60,082 bases of DNA from Verrucomicrobiaceae bacterium. GTDB lineage: Bacteria; Verrucomicrobiota; Verrucomicrobiia; Chthoniobacterales; Terrimicrobiaceae. The DNA lies in contig QYQL01000040.1 in NCBI GenBank assembly GCA_007280915.1, positions 1 to 60,082 of the forward strand, in the 5' to 3' direction. The position numbers and the translations under genes are program-made. The notes under the pieces are model-generated. The model did not search any database. It worked only from the letters and a program-made list of their open reading frames with translations, and was not told the DNA's origin. Every line of letters starts with the position of its first letter. The stretch's first letter is position 1. Of this stretch, positions 18,325 to 28,984 are shown in pieces.

Positions 18325-19824
18325 ATGAAAACCCATCTTGTGTTCGCCGTCATGGCGGCGCTTCTCCTGGCGTTTGTGATTTCCCAGGGAAAGCGCAAGA
18401 CGCTGACATTCGAGAACGTCATCGAGCAGGCCGGGGAGCTTGCGAAGGAGGATTATATTCCCGCCGGCGAGGTCTCCTCGCAGGTCCTTCGGGGGCTGAA
18501 CTACGACCAATACCGGGACATCCGGTGGCGGGATGAGCACACGCTCTGGAGGAGGCTCGGGCTTCCGTTCCAAACGAAATTTTTTCCGGCCGGCCATATC
18601 CACTCGAAGCCGGTGACGATCTACCAGGTGAACCGCGACGGCGCAGGTCCGGTGCGCTTCGACCCCGCGTTCTTCGATTTCGGAAAGAACAATATCCCGC
18701 CGTCCGAGGCGGCCAAGGGCGGCTACGCCGGATTCCGCGTCCACTATCCGATCAACCGCGCGGACTACCTCGACGAGGCGTTCGTGTTCCTCGGGGCAAG
18801 CTACTTTCGAGCTGTTGCAAAAGACCAGGCCTACGGGATCTCCGCGCGCGGGCTGGCCATCGGCACATTGGAAAAGGAGGAGTTTCCGGATTTCACGACG
18901 TTCTGGCTGGTCGAGCCGGCTCAGGGTGCCACCGGCATGAAAATCTACGCCCTGCTCGAAGGAAAGAGCATCACCGGCGCTTACGAATTCCAGATTTTCC
19001 CCGGGGCCGAGACGCGCATGGATGTCCGGGCGGTCCTGTTTCCGCGCAGGGATATCAAGAGCCCGGGCGTTGCCCCGCTGACCAGCATGTTTTGGTTCGG
19101 TGAAAACACGAACAACACGTTCGGGGATTTCCGGCCCGAGGTCCACGACTCCGACGGGCTGCAGATCGAACGAGGAAACGGCGAGTGGCTCTGGCGTCCG
19201 CTGTCGTGGGCGAAGCAGCTTCAGGTGTCGGTATTCGAGGACGAGAACCCGCGCGGGTTCGGCCTCCTCCAGCGCGACCGCGATTTCTCGCACTATCAGG
19301 ACATGGAGGCGCGCTATCACCAGCGTCCGTGTGTCTGGGTCAGGCCGCGGGGGGCATGGGGGAAGGGCGCGATCCACCTGATCCAGCTGCCGACGAACAA
19401 CGAGTTCATGGACAACGTGGTCGCCTACTGGCTGCCGGAAGGGGGATTTCAAAAGGGCACCCGGCGGGAATTTTCGTATTCCCTCACATGGTTCGGCACC
19501 AGCCCGGCGATCCCGCCACTCGGTCGCTGCGAATTCACGCGCGTGGATTTCCAGGACGCCCCCTACTACCGGATGTTTGTCCTCGATTTCTCCGGCGCGG
19601 AGCTCAGCAAGCTCTCCTGGGACGCGCCCGTGACTGCTGACGTCTCGGCCGGAGGCGGAGCCATCAAGGATGTCGTCGTGCAAAAAAACAACTACGGCGA
19701 TTCGTGGAGGGTGTCGTTCATCGCGAGCTCCGACCAACCGGCGAAGCCAACCGAACTCCGCTGCACCCTGCGGATCGACGGCCGCCCGATCACCGAGACA
19801 TGGACCACCACATGGAAGAACTAG
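18325..19824 (+). CDS. opgG: periplasmic glucan biosynthesis protein OpgG/MdoG family
   Basis: OpgG acts in the periplasm on the beta-glucan backbone made by OpgH (osmoregulated periplasmic glucans). The 499-residue protein has an N-terminal export signal (about residues 1-20) and the family's beta-sandwich domains; recognisable stretches are FENVIEQAGELAKEDYIP, YRDIRWRDEHTLW and DFSGAELSKLSW. Length fits OpgG/OpgD. It leads a three-gene operon whose next gene overlaps its end. Confidence 0.9.
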   Translation: MKTHLVFAVMAALLLAFVISQGKRKTLTFENVIEQAGELAKEDYIPAGEVSSQVLRGLNYDQYRDIRWRDEHTLWRRLGLPFQTKFFPAGHIHSKPVTIYQVNRDGAGPVRFDPAFFDFGKNNIPPSEAAKGGYAGFRVHYPINRADYLDEAFVFLGASYFRAVAKDQAYGISARGLAIGTLEKEEFPDFTTFWLVEPAQGATGMKIYALLEGKSITGAYEFQIFPGAETRMDVRAVLFPRRDIKSPGVAPLTSMFWFGENTNNTFGDFRPEVHDSDGLQIERGNGEWLWRPLSWAKQLQVSVFEDENPRGFGLLQRDRDFSHYQDMEARYHQRPCVWVRPRGAWGKGAIHLIQLPTNNEFMDNVVAYWLPEGGFQKGTRREFSYSLTWFGTSPAIPPLGRCEFTRVDFQDAPYYRMFVLDFSGAELSKLSWDAPVTADVSAGGGAIKDVVVQKNNYGDSWRVSFIASSDQPAKPTELRCTLRIDGRPITETWTTTWKN

Positions 19825-20327
19825 CCTGGAACGCCGCCTGCCTGAGGCTCGAGGACTACCTGCGCGCGCACGCGGTCGAGCCGCGCGAGCGCCTGCTCGC
19901 CCTGACGCTCAGCATCTTGGCGGAGGCGAAATCCGCGCACGACAAGCTACCGGGCCTCACCCCGTTGGAATGCACGATGCGGATCGCCTCAAAAAAAACG
20001 GACACATGGTTTTCCCTGCTGGCCGGAGATCCCGCCAGGGCCGCCCGCGCGCGGATCGCCTACTTTGCGGGCGGCCGCAACGATTTGTTCCTCGAATGGC
20101 CGCTTCCGGAAGACTTTGTTGCCTCGATCCGCAGCGCCGGCATCGAGGCCGGGCCCGCACTGGAATTCCAAAGCCTGATCCGCAGGGAGCTCGACTACGG
20201 GGCCATGCAGGACATCGCCCGCGAGACGTGGGACCGGTTTTCCTGGGGGCATGTGCTGAGTGCGTTCGCGCTCTGGCTCGCCATCTTTTTTGCCGCCTGG
20301 GGGATTTACCTGAAATTTTTCCAATGA
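19812..20327 (+). CDS. small membrane-anchored protein between opgG and opgH
   Basis: This product of 171 residues is not a family I recognise. It is mostly helical and charged, with a single C-terminal membrane helix (about residues 146-167, LSAFALWLAIFFAAWGIYL), suggesting a cytoplasmic domain anchored to the inner membrane. It overlaps the opgG end by 13 bp (25 bp if the upstream ATG at 19800 is used) and opgH by 4 bp, so it is embedded in the glucan operon and may assist OpgH. Confidence 0.75.
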   Translation: MEELAWNAACLRLEDYLRAHAVEPRERLLALTLSILAEAKSAHDKLPGLTPLECTMRIASKKTDTWFSLLAGDPARAARARIAYFAGGRNDLFLEWPLPEDFVASIRSAGIEAGPALEFQSLIRRELDYGAMQDIARETWDRFSWGHVLSAFALWLAIFFAAWGIYLKFFQ

Positions 20328-22423
20328 AACCATTTTGCGGAACCGACAGCTTGAAGCCCGATGTGATCTCGCTCCGGCAGGCGTTGTTTCTTGCGACCGG
20401 TGCCGGGATCACGATTTGTGGAATCCTCCTCATGGTGGCGATCCTGCGGGTGGACGGCTTCTCCGTTTTGGAGTGGGTGCTTCTCGGCCTCTTTGTCCCG
20501 CTCTTCGGGCAGATCGCATTCGGATTCACGATCGCGCTCTGGGGATTCCTGATCCTGCTGGCCGGAGGCGACCGATACCAGGTCATGCGGACCCTTCCCG
20601 AGCCGCCGGCCGCCGGTCCCGTGGGCGCGACAGCCATCGTGCTTCCGGTTTTCAACGAGGATCCCGACCGGACGTTTCGCGGGCTCGAGAGCATGTTCCG
20701 CTCGGTTGAGGCCACCGGTGCCGGCGGGGCGTTTGACTTCTTCGTGCTCAGCGACTCGAACGACCCCGACCGCTGGGTGGAAGAGGAAACCGAGTGGTTG
20801 CGGCTCTGCGTGAAGTGTCAGGGATTCGGTCGGATCTTTTACCGCAAGCGCCGGGTCTCGCTTCATGGCAAAAGCGGGAACGTCGCGGATTTCTGCCGGC
20901 GGTGGGGGAAGCGGTATCAATACCTCCTCGTTCTGGATGCCGACAGCGTGATGAGCGGGGAGACGATCCTCCGGCTCGCCCGCGTGATGGATGCAAACCC
21001 GCGCGCAGGGATCGTCCAGACGTCACCGCAGATCGTGCGCGGCAAATCCGTTCTCCAGAGGTTCGTCCAGTTTGCAACGAGACTGGTCGGGCCTCTCTTT
21101 GCCGCCGGCTCGAATTTCTGGCACCTCGGCGGCGGGAATTACTGGGGGCACAATGCCATCATCCGGCTCAAGCCGTTCATTGAACAATGCGTGCTGCCCG
21201 AGATCCCGGGACATACCGCTGCCGCGCGGCACATCCTGAGCCACGATACGGTGGAGGCCGCGCTCATGCACCAGGCCGGATACCAGGTCTGGTTCGCGTA
21301 TCAGGAGGAGGGGTCCTACGAGGAGGGGCCGCCGAACCTCACCGAGAGCCTGAAGCGCGACCGGCGGTGGTGCCAGGGCAACCTCCAGCACTTTTGGTTT
21401 TTGTTCGCGCCGGGGACGCCGTTCACAAACCGCATTCACATTTTCTTCGGCCTCATGGCCTATTTAACCGCTCCGCTGCTGGTGTTCTTCATCGGGCTGA
21501 GCTCATGGGATAGCCACGTGAAGCAGCGTTTCGCGGTTTACGTCGCAGAGCCGTGGGTTCCTGTCTCTGGCGTATGGACGTCCGGCGTGCTGCTCGCCCT
21601 CACGCTCACCCTGCTCTTCCTTCCGAAGCTCCTTGGATTCCTCCACCTCCTGCCGCGCACAAAGGAGTTCGGCGGCGTAACCCGCGCCCTGCTCAGCACC
21701 GTTCTCGAAACACTGCTTTCCGTCCTTCTGGCCCCGGTCCTGCTCTTTTTTTACACCAAATTTGTTGTCCTCACTCTGCTCGGTCTGCGCGTGACATGGA
21801 AGACCCAGAACCGCGATGAATCATCGATCCCGTTCGGGGAGGCGCTCAGGACATTTGGCGCTCCCACGCTGTGCGGGCTTGCCGCTGGAGCCGCGGCACT
21901 CGTCTGGTCCCCAACTTTGCTTCCGTGGCTTTCGCCCGTGCTGGCCGGGCTCGTTCTCGCGATTCCCACGGCCATGATCACCAGTTCGGAAGCTGTCGGC
22001 GGGTGGCTCCGTAAGCTCGGCCTGCTCCTGATTCCCGAGGAAGCCTCCGTGCCTCCGGTGCTCCGCGACCTGGACTGCCCGGCCGGGGAGGATGCCATGG
22101 CGGTCTCGGGGGTCATGCAGGTTGCGATTTCGCCCGAGGTGAATGCCCTGCATTCCTCGCTCCTGCGGCGTTCGCGCGCACGCGCCCGGCACAAGGCGGA
22201 CCACCTCGCCGGACTCCGAAAAAGGCTGATTGAGGAAGGCCCGCAGGGACTGGCCCGCCGCGAGCTCAGCGCTCTGCTCTGGGATGCGGAAGCCGTCGAG
22301 CTACTCCACCGCGACATCTGGCTCTCCGCCGAGCAGGACCTCCACCCGTGGTGGAGGCATGCCCTCCGGCACTACAACGAAAATACGATCCGCCTCGACC
22401 GCCGCGACTTTCAGGGTTTGTAG
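20324..22423 (+). CDS. opgH: glucans biosynthesis glucosyltransferase OpgH/MdoH family
   Basis: OpgH polymerises beta-1,2-linked glucose from UDP-glucose and exports the chain across the inner membrane. The 699-residue protein has two N-terminal membrane helices, a GT2 domain (about residues 100-340) with AIVLPVFNEDPDRT, the DxD-like LVLDADSVMSG and the acceptor motif RDRRWCQGNLQH, then several C-terminal helices. The ATG at 20324 overlaps the preceding stop (ATGA). The 3' end overlaps the convergent aminotransferase gene by 13 bp. Confidence 0.92.
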   Translation: MKPFCGTDSLKPDVISLRQALFLATGAGITICGILLMVAILRVDGFSVLEWVLLGLFVPLFGQIAFGFTIALWGFLILLAGGDRYQVMRTLPEPPAAGPVGATAIVLPVFNEDPDRTFRGLESMFRSVEATGAGGAFDFFVLSDSNDPDRWVEEETEWLRLCVKCQGFGRIFYRKRRVSLHGKSGNVADFCRRWGKRYQYLLVLDADSVMSGETILRLARVMDANPRAGIVQTSPQIVRGKSVLQRFVQFATRLVGPLFAAGSNFWHLGGGNYWGHNAIIRLKPFIEQCVLPEIPGHTAAARHILSHDTVEAALMHQAGYQVWFAYQEEGSYEEGPPNLTESLKRDRRWCQGNLQHFWFLFAPGTPFTNRIHIFFGLMAYLTAPLLVFFIGLSSWDSHVKQRFAVYVAEPWVPVSGVWTSGVLLALTLTLLFLPKLLGFLHLLPRTKEFGGVTRALLSTVLETLLSVLLAPVLLFFYTKFVVLTLLGLRVTWKTQNRDESSIPFGEALRTFGAPTLCGLAAGAAALVWSPTLLPWLSPVLAGLVLAIPTAMITSSEAVGGWLRKLGLLLIPEEASVPPVLRDLDCPAGEDAMAVSGVMQVAISPEVNALHSSLLRRSRARARHKADHLAGLRKRLIEEGPQGLARRELSALLWDAEAVELLHRDIWLSAEQDLHPWWRHALRHYNENTIRLDRRDFQGL

Positions 22424-23595
22424 AAGGAAGCGATCGCGTCGGCGACAGCTTCGATTTCTTCGCCGCGGAGTTCCGGGAAAATAGGGAGCGCGAGCGACTC
22501 GCGGGATGCGGCCTCCGCCACAGGAAAATCCCCGGACTTGTAGTCCAGGCAGGAAAAACAATCCTGAAGGTGGAGCGGAACGGGATAGTAAATCGCGCAG
22601 CCGATGCCTCCGGCCTGCAGGTGGGCCATGAGCGCGTCGCGGTCCCGCGCGCGGATCACATACTGGTGATAGATGTGGCTGTTCTCGAGCCCGTCATCGG
22701 GCGCTACGGGCGGCGTCACAAACTCCCCGAGCCCGCGCTTGGAAAATGCCTCCCGATAGTGTGCGGCATTCCTCCTGCGCCCGGCATTCCACTCCGGGAG
22801 ATGGGAGAGTTTCGCGTGGATCACCGCGGCCTGGAGCGCATCGAGCCGGAAATTTCCGCCCACCTCACGGTGAAAATACCGTTGCTCCATCCCGTGGTTC
22901 CGCATCAGGCGGAGCCGCGCGGCGAGTTCCTCGTCGCGGCAGACCGCGATTCCGCCGTCGCCGGCACCCCCGAGGTTTTTTGTGGGGAAAAAGCTGAAAT
23001 ACGCGGAGTCTCCGATCGCGCCGGCTTTCTTCACGCCGTCCTTTCCGCGGAATTCCGCGCCGACCGCCTGCGCGGCATCCTCGATCACGGGAAGGTCGAA
23101 TCGCTTCGCGATCGCAAGGATCTCGTCCATGCGGCAGCAGGTTCCGAAAAGATGGATCGGGATGATCGCGCGCAGGCGGTTTCCGCGCGGAGTGAGAACC
23201 GCCCCATCCGGCCCCCGCGTGCAGCGGGTTTCCAAAAATTCCAATAGCCTGTCCGGGTCGAGGTTCAGCGAATCCTTCTCGACGTCCACAAAAACCGGCT
23301 CCGCCCACATGCGGTGGATGCATCCGGCCGTTGCAAAAAACGTGTAGGGAGTCGTGAGGACGGCATCGCCCGGACCGATCTGCATCGCCATCAGGATCGC
23401 GAGCTGCGCATCCGTTCCCGAGGACATGCCGACCGCATGGCCGCAGCCGACAAAGTCGCGGAACGCCGCCTCGAAATCCTCAACGGCCGCTCCCAGAATA
23501 AACTGCTGCGTCTCGAAGAGCCGCGCGACGCGCGACGCGATGTCACCCTTCACCAGCGCGTGCTGGCGGGTCAGGTCGAGAAGAGGAACGCGCAC
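22411..23595 (-). CDS. DegT/DnrJ/EryC1/StrS family sugar aminotransferase
   Basis: These PLP enzymes aminate nucleotide-linked keto-sugars used in LPS, capsule or glycans. The 394-residue protein has the typical start VPLLDLTRQHALVKGDIASR, the cofactor aspartate region PVIEDAAQAVGAE, and the PLP lysine in FSFFPTKNLGGAGDGG (about Lys190). GTG at 23595 is the start. Its substrate is not evident; placement beside opgH and pal fits cell-envelope sugar metabolism. Confidence 0.9.
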   Translation of the reverse strand: MRVPLLDLTRQHALVKGDIASRVARLFETQQFILGAAVEDFEAAFRDFVGCGHAVGMSSGTDAQLAILMAMQIGPGDAVLTTPYTFFATAGCIHRMWAEPVFVDVEKDSLNLDPDRLLEFLETRCTRGPDGAVLTPRGNRLRAIIPIHLFGTCCRMDEILAIAKRFDLPVIEDAAQAVGAEFRGKDGVKKAGAIGDSAYFSFFPTKNLGGAGDGGIAVCRDEELAARLRLMRNHGMEQRYFHREVGGNFRLDALQAAVIHAKLSHLPEWNAGRRRNAAHYREAFSKRGLGEFVTPPVAPDDGLENSHIYHQYVIRARDRDALMAHLQAGGIGCAIYYPVPLHLQDCFSCLDYKSGDFPVAEAASRESLALPIFPELRGEEIEAVADAIASFYKP

Positions 23596-23601
23596 AGCGC
23601 G

Positions 23602-24114
23602 TTATTTCTTCACAACGCCGAACTCGGCGCGGCGGTTGAGAGCCCATGCGGATTCACTGCTGCCGGGATCCGCAGGCATCTCTTTTCCAAAGCTCACCGT
23701 CTGGATGCGCCCGGCCGGCACGCCGGCGTCGATCAAGGCCTGGCGGGCTGCCTGCGCGCGACGCTCGCCGAGCCCCCGGTTGTATTCCTCGGTTCCGCGG
23801 TCGTCTGTGAATCCGGCCACGATCAGGTTGCCGCGGGAGGACTTCATCGCGGTCGCGACCTGTTCGATCTTCGGCTTCTCGGCGCTGGAGACCTCGATGC
23901 TGTCATAACCGAAATAAACAGGTGAGAACTGCCCGCGTGCGACGGTGTCGCCGAAGAAATTCGATCCTTCGACGCGGTCGCCGAGCGGTGTGCCGGTTAC
24001 GAAGTCGCCGTCAACCCCGGCATACTGGCCGGCCTTGTTCTTGTTGCACGCGGAGAGGGAGAGGACAAGCGGGGCAACGAGTGCGATGAGGACAGGAAGT
24101 TTGCGCATCCACAT
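23602..24114 (-). CDS. pal: peptidoglycan-associated lipoprotein (Pal/OmpA family)
   Basis: Pal anchors the outer membrane to peptidoglycan within the Tol-Pal system. The 170-residue protein has a lipoprotein signal (LPVLIALVAPLVLSLSAC, lipobox LSAC) and an OmpA-like domain (about residues 60-168) with YFGYDSIEVSSAEKPKI, GFTDDRGTEEYNRGLGERRA and NRRAEFGVVKK. It may start at 24114 or at the ATG at 24108. tolB and tolQR are not in the window. The aminotransferase gene follows 6 bp later. Confidence 0.85.
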   Translation of the reverse strand: MWMRKLPVLIALVAPLVLSLSACNKNKAGQYAGVDGDFVTGTPLGDRVEGSNFFGDTVARGQFSPVYFGYDSIEVSSAEKPKIEQVATAMKSSRGNLIVAGFTDDRGTEEYNRGLGERRAQAARQALIDAGVPAGRIQTVSFGKEMPADPGSSESAWALNRRAEFGVVKK

Positions 24115-24306
24115 CAGATGCAGGATATCAGCGGGAAAATCAACTTTTTCCGCTCAATCGGGCCTGCGATAGGCGGGAAGTCGTGGGAAAGACCCGATTC
24201 GGGGAATATCAAACAGCGTTCCAGCGTGAAAGTGATGCTGGGCAGGCAAACTCGTTTTGCAGAAGCGGCGCCTTGTTCCCGCTTGCCCCACGGGTAAGAT
24301 GACTCT

Positions 24307-25698
24307 GTGAGACGATGGATCCTTGGAATTTTTCTCCTGTCCGGAGCGGGAGTTGTTTTTCTCACTGGGACGTATTTTTTCTGGGCCGGAACAGAGTGGG
24401 GTGAACTCCAATCGGTTCGTGCGGAGATCAAAAAGAACGGGCTTCCGGTGGAACGCCGGGATTTTTTTCCAGAGTTTCCGGCAGACGACCGGAATGCCGC
24501 GCCGCTGTTGAAGCGTGCCGCCGGGATTGTCAGGACGATGCCGAAAGATTCGCTGGCTCTGCGCTGTGTGCCGGGGACCCCGGGCAACACATACAAAAAC
24601 GACACGGCCCGGCTTCCGGACGCCGAACTCGCAGTGATCCGGAGTTTTCTTGCAGAGCCCGCCGCGGCGGAAGTCCTCCGGCTGCTCAATGAGGCCGCAT
24701 CGAAAGAGGAATGCGATTTTGCCAGGGACTATGCCAAGGGGGTTGCTTTGCCTCTCGAGGATGCGACACCGATGATCCCAGCCATCCGACTTCTTCTTAA
24801 CCACGCGTGGTGCCTGGCAAAGGATGGGGATGTCTCCGGCTCTGCCGCCGAAATTCGCTCGGCCATGAAGATCTGTTCGTTCTACATGCGGGACCCGATT
24901 CTCATCCCATGGCTGGTCGGAATTACTTGCGAGCAGATGTGCCTCAGTTCCATGATGAATCTGCTCGGGCGGGAGGAAATTGCGTCTGGCGAAATTGAGG
25001 GCTTGGAAGCCTGCGTAAAAGCCCATCGTGAGCTGGCCCGCCCGTCGCTTGTCCGTGCGCTCGACGGCGAACGGGTTTTCTGCGGCGGAAGCATTTTCGA
25101 TCAGTTTCTTTCCAGGAAGATCGGTCCTAATGCCATTTTATCGGCGGTATTTGGTCAGGGAGTGCTCACTGAAACGGAGCGGAAAAGGCACGCCCTGACG
25201 CTCTGGGTTTACCAGAACCCCCTGCGCCCGTTCCTTGCGTCTGATTACGCCGCCTACCTCCGGTTCATCTTGGGCATGAGGAAGGTGATTCTCGATCCCC
25301 GGGCTGGCGAGGCGGAGGCGGAGCGGGTTGTCCGGGCAATCCCTCGCACGGCACTGCTGACGCAGCTGTCCGCTCCAGGATTTCAAAACCTGACCAAAAA
25401 ATTGCATGAGGTTGAAACCTCGCTGGATCTTGCCCTCATAGGGCTGGGCGCGGAGAGATACCGTATTTCGAACGGCCATTATCCGCAGGAACTCCAGGAG
25501 GTTCCATGTCTGGGGCCATTCCCCAGCGACCCATTCACGAAAGAGGAATTTCATTACAAGGAATCCGACGGAAACATTCTCCTTTACAGCGTTGGCCCCG
25601 ACCTTGTGGATAACCAGGGAAACCCTGCCAAGGTGAACAACAAGTCGGATATTGTCTGGTCGGTCAGAAGAGCTCTCGGTTCTGAAGAAGCCCGCTGA
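24307..25698 (+). CDS. membrane-anchored protein of unknown function
   Basis: This 463-residue protein has an N-terminal membrane helix (about residues 4-28), a long helical middle with no motif I can name, and a C-terminal segment (YRISNGHYPQELQEV...DPFTKEEFHYKE...LYSVGPDLVDNQG). That segment resembles the C-terminal part of pseudopilin-like proteins of Verrucomicrobiota and Planctomycetes. GTG at 24307 is the start. It is divergent from pal with 192 bp between. The function is unknown. Confidence 0.7.
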   Translation: MRRWILGIFLLSGAGVVFLTGTYFFWAGTEWGELQSVRAEIKKNGLPVERRDFFPEFPADDRNAAPLLKRAAGIVRTMPKDSLALRCVPGTPGNTYKNDTARLPDAELAVIRSFLAEPAAAEVLRLLNEAASKEECDFARDYAKGVALPLEDATPMIPAIRLLLNHAWCLAKDGDVSGSAAEIRSAMKICSFYMRDPILIPWLVGITCEQMCLSSMMNLLGREEIASGEIEGLEACVKAHRELARPSLVRALDGERVFCGGSIFDQFLSRKIGPNAILSAVFGQGVLTETERKRHALTLWVYQNPLRPFLASDYAAYLRFILGMRKVILDPRAGEAEAERVVRAIPRTALLTQLSAPGFQNLTKKLHEVETSLDLALIGLGAERYRISNGHYPQELQEVPCLGPFPSDPFTKEEFHYKESDGNILLYSVGPDLVDNQGNPAKVNNKSDIVWSVRRALGSEEAR

Positions 25699-25820
25699 AC
25701 TTGTTTGGTTCATGCGGAAACCCCGAAATTGGTGGTCCGTGAGGAATGACGTCAAGTGAGAGTGGGTCGTGTGGAGTTGTTCGCCTTGCATGTCCGGGGA
25801 GTCTCTGGAACAAAGGTGGG

Positions 25821-27698
25821 ATGACCGATGAATTGAACCAGGCCGTGGAGAGCGGCCGACTTGACAAAAAAACCGCCGACGTGCTCGGCCGCCTCACGCC
25901 CGGAGCCTACTGCCAACACAAAAGCTGGGGCTTCGGACGTGTGGCGGAGTGGAATCTGATCGCGGGACAGGTTTTTATTGATTTTGCGGGAAAGAAAGCA
26001 CACCCGATGCAGGCCGTGTATGCGGCCGAGACGCTGATCGCGATTCCCGAAGACCACATCCTCGCCCGCAAAGCTGCGGATGCCGGAGCGGTCCGGGAGC
26101 AGGCAAAATCCGATCCGCTCGGCCTCACGCGCCAGATCCTCGGCGACCTCGGCGGCAAGGCGACCGCCGACCAGGTTGCCGCAGCCCTCCAGCCGGAAAT
26201 TTTCGATGCCGCCGGATTCAAGAAGTGGTGGGAGGTGGCGAAGAAAAAAATGAAGGCGGACGGACACTTCCAGATTCCGACCAAGAAGTCCGATCCCTTT
26301 GTCCTGCTCGACGCGCCGGTGAGTCCCGGTCGCGGGTTGATCGAGCAGTTCCGCGTGGCCCGGCATACCAAGGATCAGGTCGCCGCGCTCGACCAGATCA
26401 CCAAGGCGCTCGGCGACCTCGCCCACGAGGTCGAGGAACTCCAATCCCTTGCCGTCCAGATCGAGGAGACGGCGGCGAAAGGCCGCAAGCTCCAGTCCGC
26501 AGCCGCCGTCGAGATGCTGCTGGCGCGCGATGAAATCCTGGCGCGTCACAGCGCTCTCAAGCCCGGGCCGGAGGCACCGGCGGTTTCCGATATTTTGATC
26601 GGGGAGGAGACCCGTCTTCCCGCGCTGTTCGCGGCGCTGCCGGCTTCCAAGCACCGCAAGGTTCTTGAATCGTTTGAAGCGGCATTCGGCGAGCGCTGGG
26701 TCGACAAGGCCCTCAGGCTCGCGCAGCAGGCCGGCTCCCGGCTGGTCGTGGAAATTTCCAGGCTCTTTGAGAAGTCGGAAAAATCCGACGTGATGAAGTC
26801 CGCCCTCTCGCGCTGGATCAGCGAGCGCTCGATTTCCTCTGAGACCTTGATCTGGCTTTGCAAGGAGCGCGGAGCGGGGTTCGACGGGCTTTTCAACGCG
26901 GAGCTTCTCGCCGCTGTGTTCAGCGCGCTTGAGAGCGACATGCTGGCCGAGCGCCGGACGTCCCGCCTGCGCGATCTTCTCATGGATGATCACCCGCTCC
27001 TCGGCGAGCTCATCGCCCATGCCGACCGCGACACCGTCCGCGACATCATGCGCAAGCTCATCCTCACCCCGGTCTTCGACGACCTCACGAAACGCTCGCT
27101 CATGGCGCGCATTGTGAAGCTCTATCCGGAGACACAGAACCTCATCACCGGGGACACACCCGATGAGGAAAAAGTGGAATCCCTCACCGTATCCTGGGCC
27201 AGCATGGAGAGGCGCAAGGCCGACTACGAACACCTCATCTACAAGGAAATCCCGCAGAACCTCCGCGATATCAACGTCGCCAAGGAACAGGGCGACCTTC
27301 GCGAGAATTTTGGATTCAAAGCCGCCAAGGAACAGCAGCGGGTTCTCGAACGCCGGAAAATCGAGGCCGAGCGCGACCTCTCCGCCGCCCGCGGAACCGA
27401 CTTTGAAAGCCCGGATTCCTCGCAGGTTTCGATCGGCACGGTCGTCACACTGGTGCCCGAGTCGGGCGATGTGGAAGTTTACAGCATCCTCGGAGCATGG
27501 GACAGCGCGCCCGACCTCGGAATCGTCTCCTACAAGGCCGCCATCGGACAGATCCTCCTCGGCCGCAAGCCGGGCGAGACGGTGGAACTGCCCGGGGACA
27601 CCGGAACCCGCCGCCTGAAGATCGAGAAGATCGTGACTTTCACGGAATTCGATCTCCTGCGCGAGAAGGTGCATTCCCTCAGCCCGGCGGAAGGCTGA
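25821..27698 (+). CDS. large GreA/GreB-type transcription elongation factor fusion
   Basis: This 625-residue protein ends in a GreA-like module (about residues 470-620). The coiled-coil tip AKEQGDLRENFGFKAAKE (GreA form EQGDLSENAEYxAAKE) keeps the two acidic tip residues needed for RNA polymerase transcript cleavage. A C-terminal FKBP-like domain (PGETVELPGDTGTRRLKI) follows. The first ~470 residues, beginning with a Tudor-like GFGRVAEWNLIAGQVFIDF, are not in ordinary GreA (about 158 residues) and resemble the large GreA proteins seen in Verrucomicrobiota. The ATG at 25821 is chosen over an upstream extension without family similarity. Confidence 0.82.
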   Translation: MTDELNQAVESGRLDKKTADVLGRLTPGAYCQHKSWGFGRVAEWNLIAGQVFIDFAGKKAHPMQAVYAAETLIAIPEDHILARKAADAGAVREQAKSDPLGLTRQILGDLGGKATADQVAAALQPEIFDAAGFKKWWEVAKKKMKADGHFQIPTKKSDPFVLLDAPVSPGRGLIEQFRVARHTKDQVAALDQITKALGDLAHEVEELQSLAVQIEETAAKGRKLQSAAAVEMLLARDEILARHSALKPGPEAPAVSDILIGEETRLPALFAALPASKHRKVLESFEAAFGERWVDKALRLAQQAGSRLVVEISRLFEKSEKSDVMKSALSRWISERSISSETLIWLCKERGAGFDGLFNAELLAAVFSALESDMLAERRTSRLRDLLMDDHPLLGELIAHADRDTVRDIMRKLILTPVFDDLTKRSLMARIVKLYPETQNLITGDTPDEEKVESLTVSWASMERRKADYEHLIYKEIPQNLRDINVAKEQGDLRENFGFKAAKEQQRVLERRKIEAERDLSAARGTDFESPDSSQVSIGTVVTLVPESGDVEVYSILGAWDSAPDLGIVSYKAAIGQILLGRKPGETVELPGDTGTRRLKIEKIVTFTEFDLLREKVHSLSPAEG

Positions 27699-27961
27699 GG
27701 CCATCCGCGGGGATGAAGGCGCGCGCGCAGACGGATCCGGAACTCCTGCTTCGCGGAGAATTTTTCCGGCGTGATCCGGTCACCTGTGCGCGCGGGCTCA
27801 TCGGCTGTGAAATTCTTTGGGAGGGCTGCGGCGGGATCATTGTGGAGACCGAAGCGTATTCGGTCCGCGACGACGAGGCCTGTCACACGTTCAGCCGTCC
27901 GTCCTCCCGCGCATTCGTCGCCGCGCACCCTCCGGGGACGGCATACGTTTACCTGAGGATA

Positions 27962-28962
<1,001 letters not shown>

Positions 28963-28984
28963 AGTTTTTCAAGACGCCTGATTC

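Noticed and set aside
25752..27704. 650-codon antisense frame over the GreA fusion
   Set aside because: It spans almost exactly the sense gene, which has clear GreA motifs; the antisense product matches nothing.
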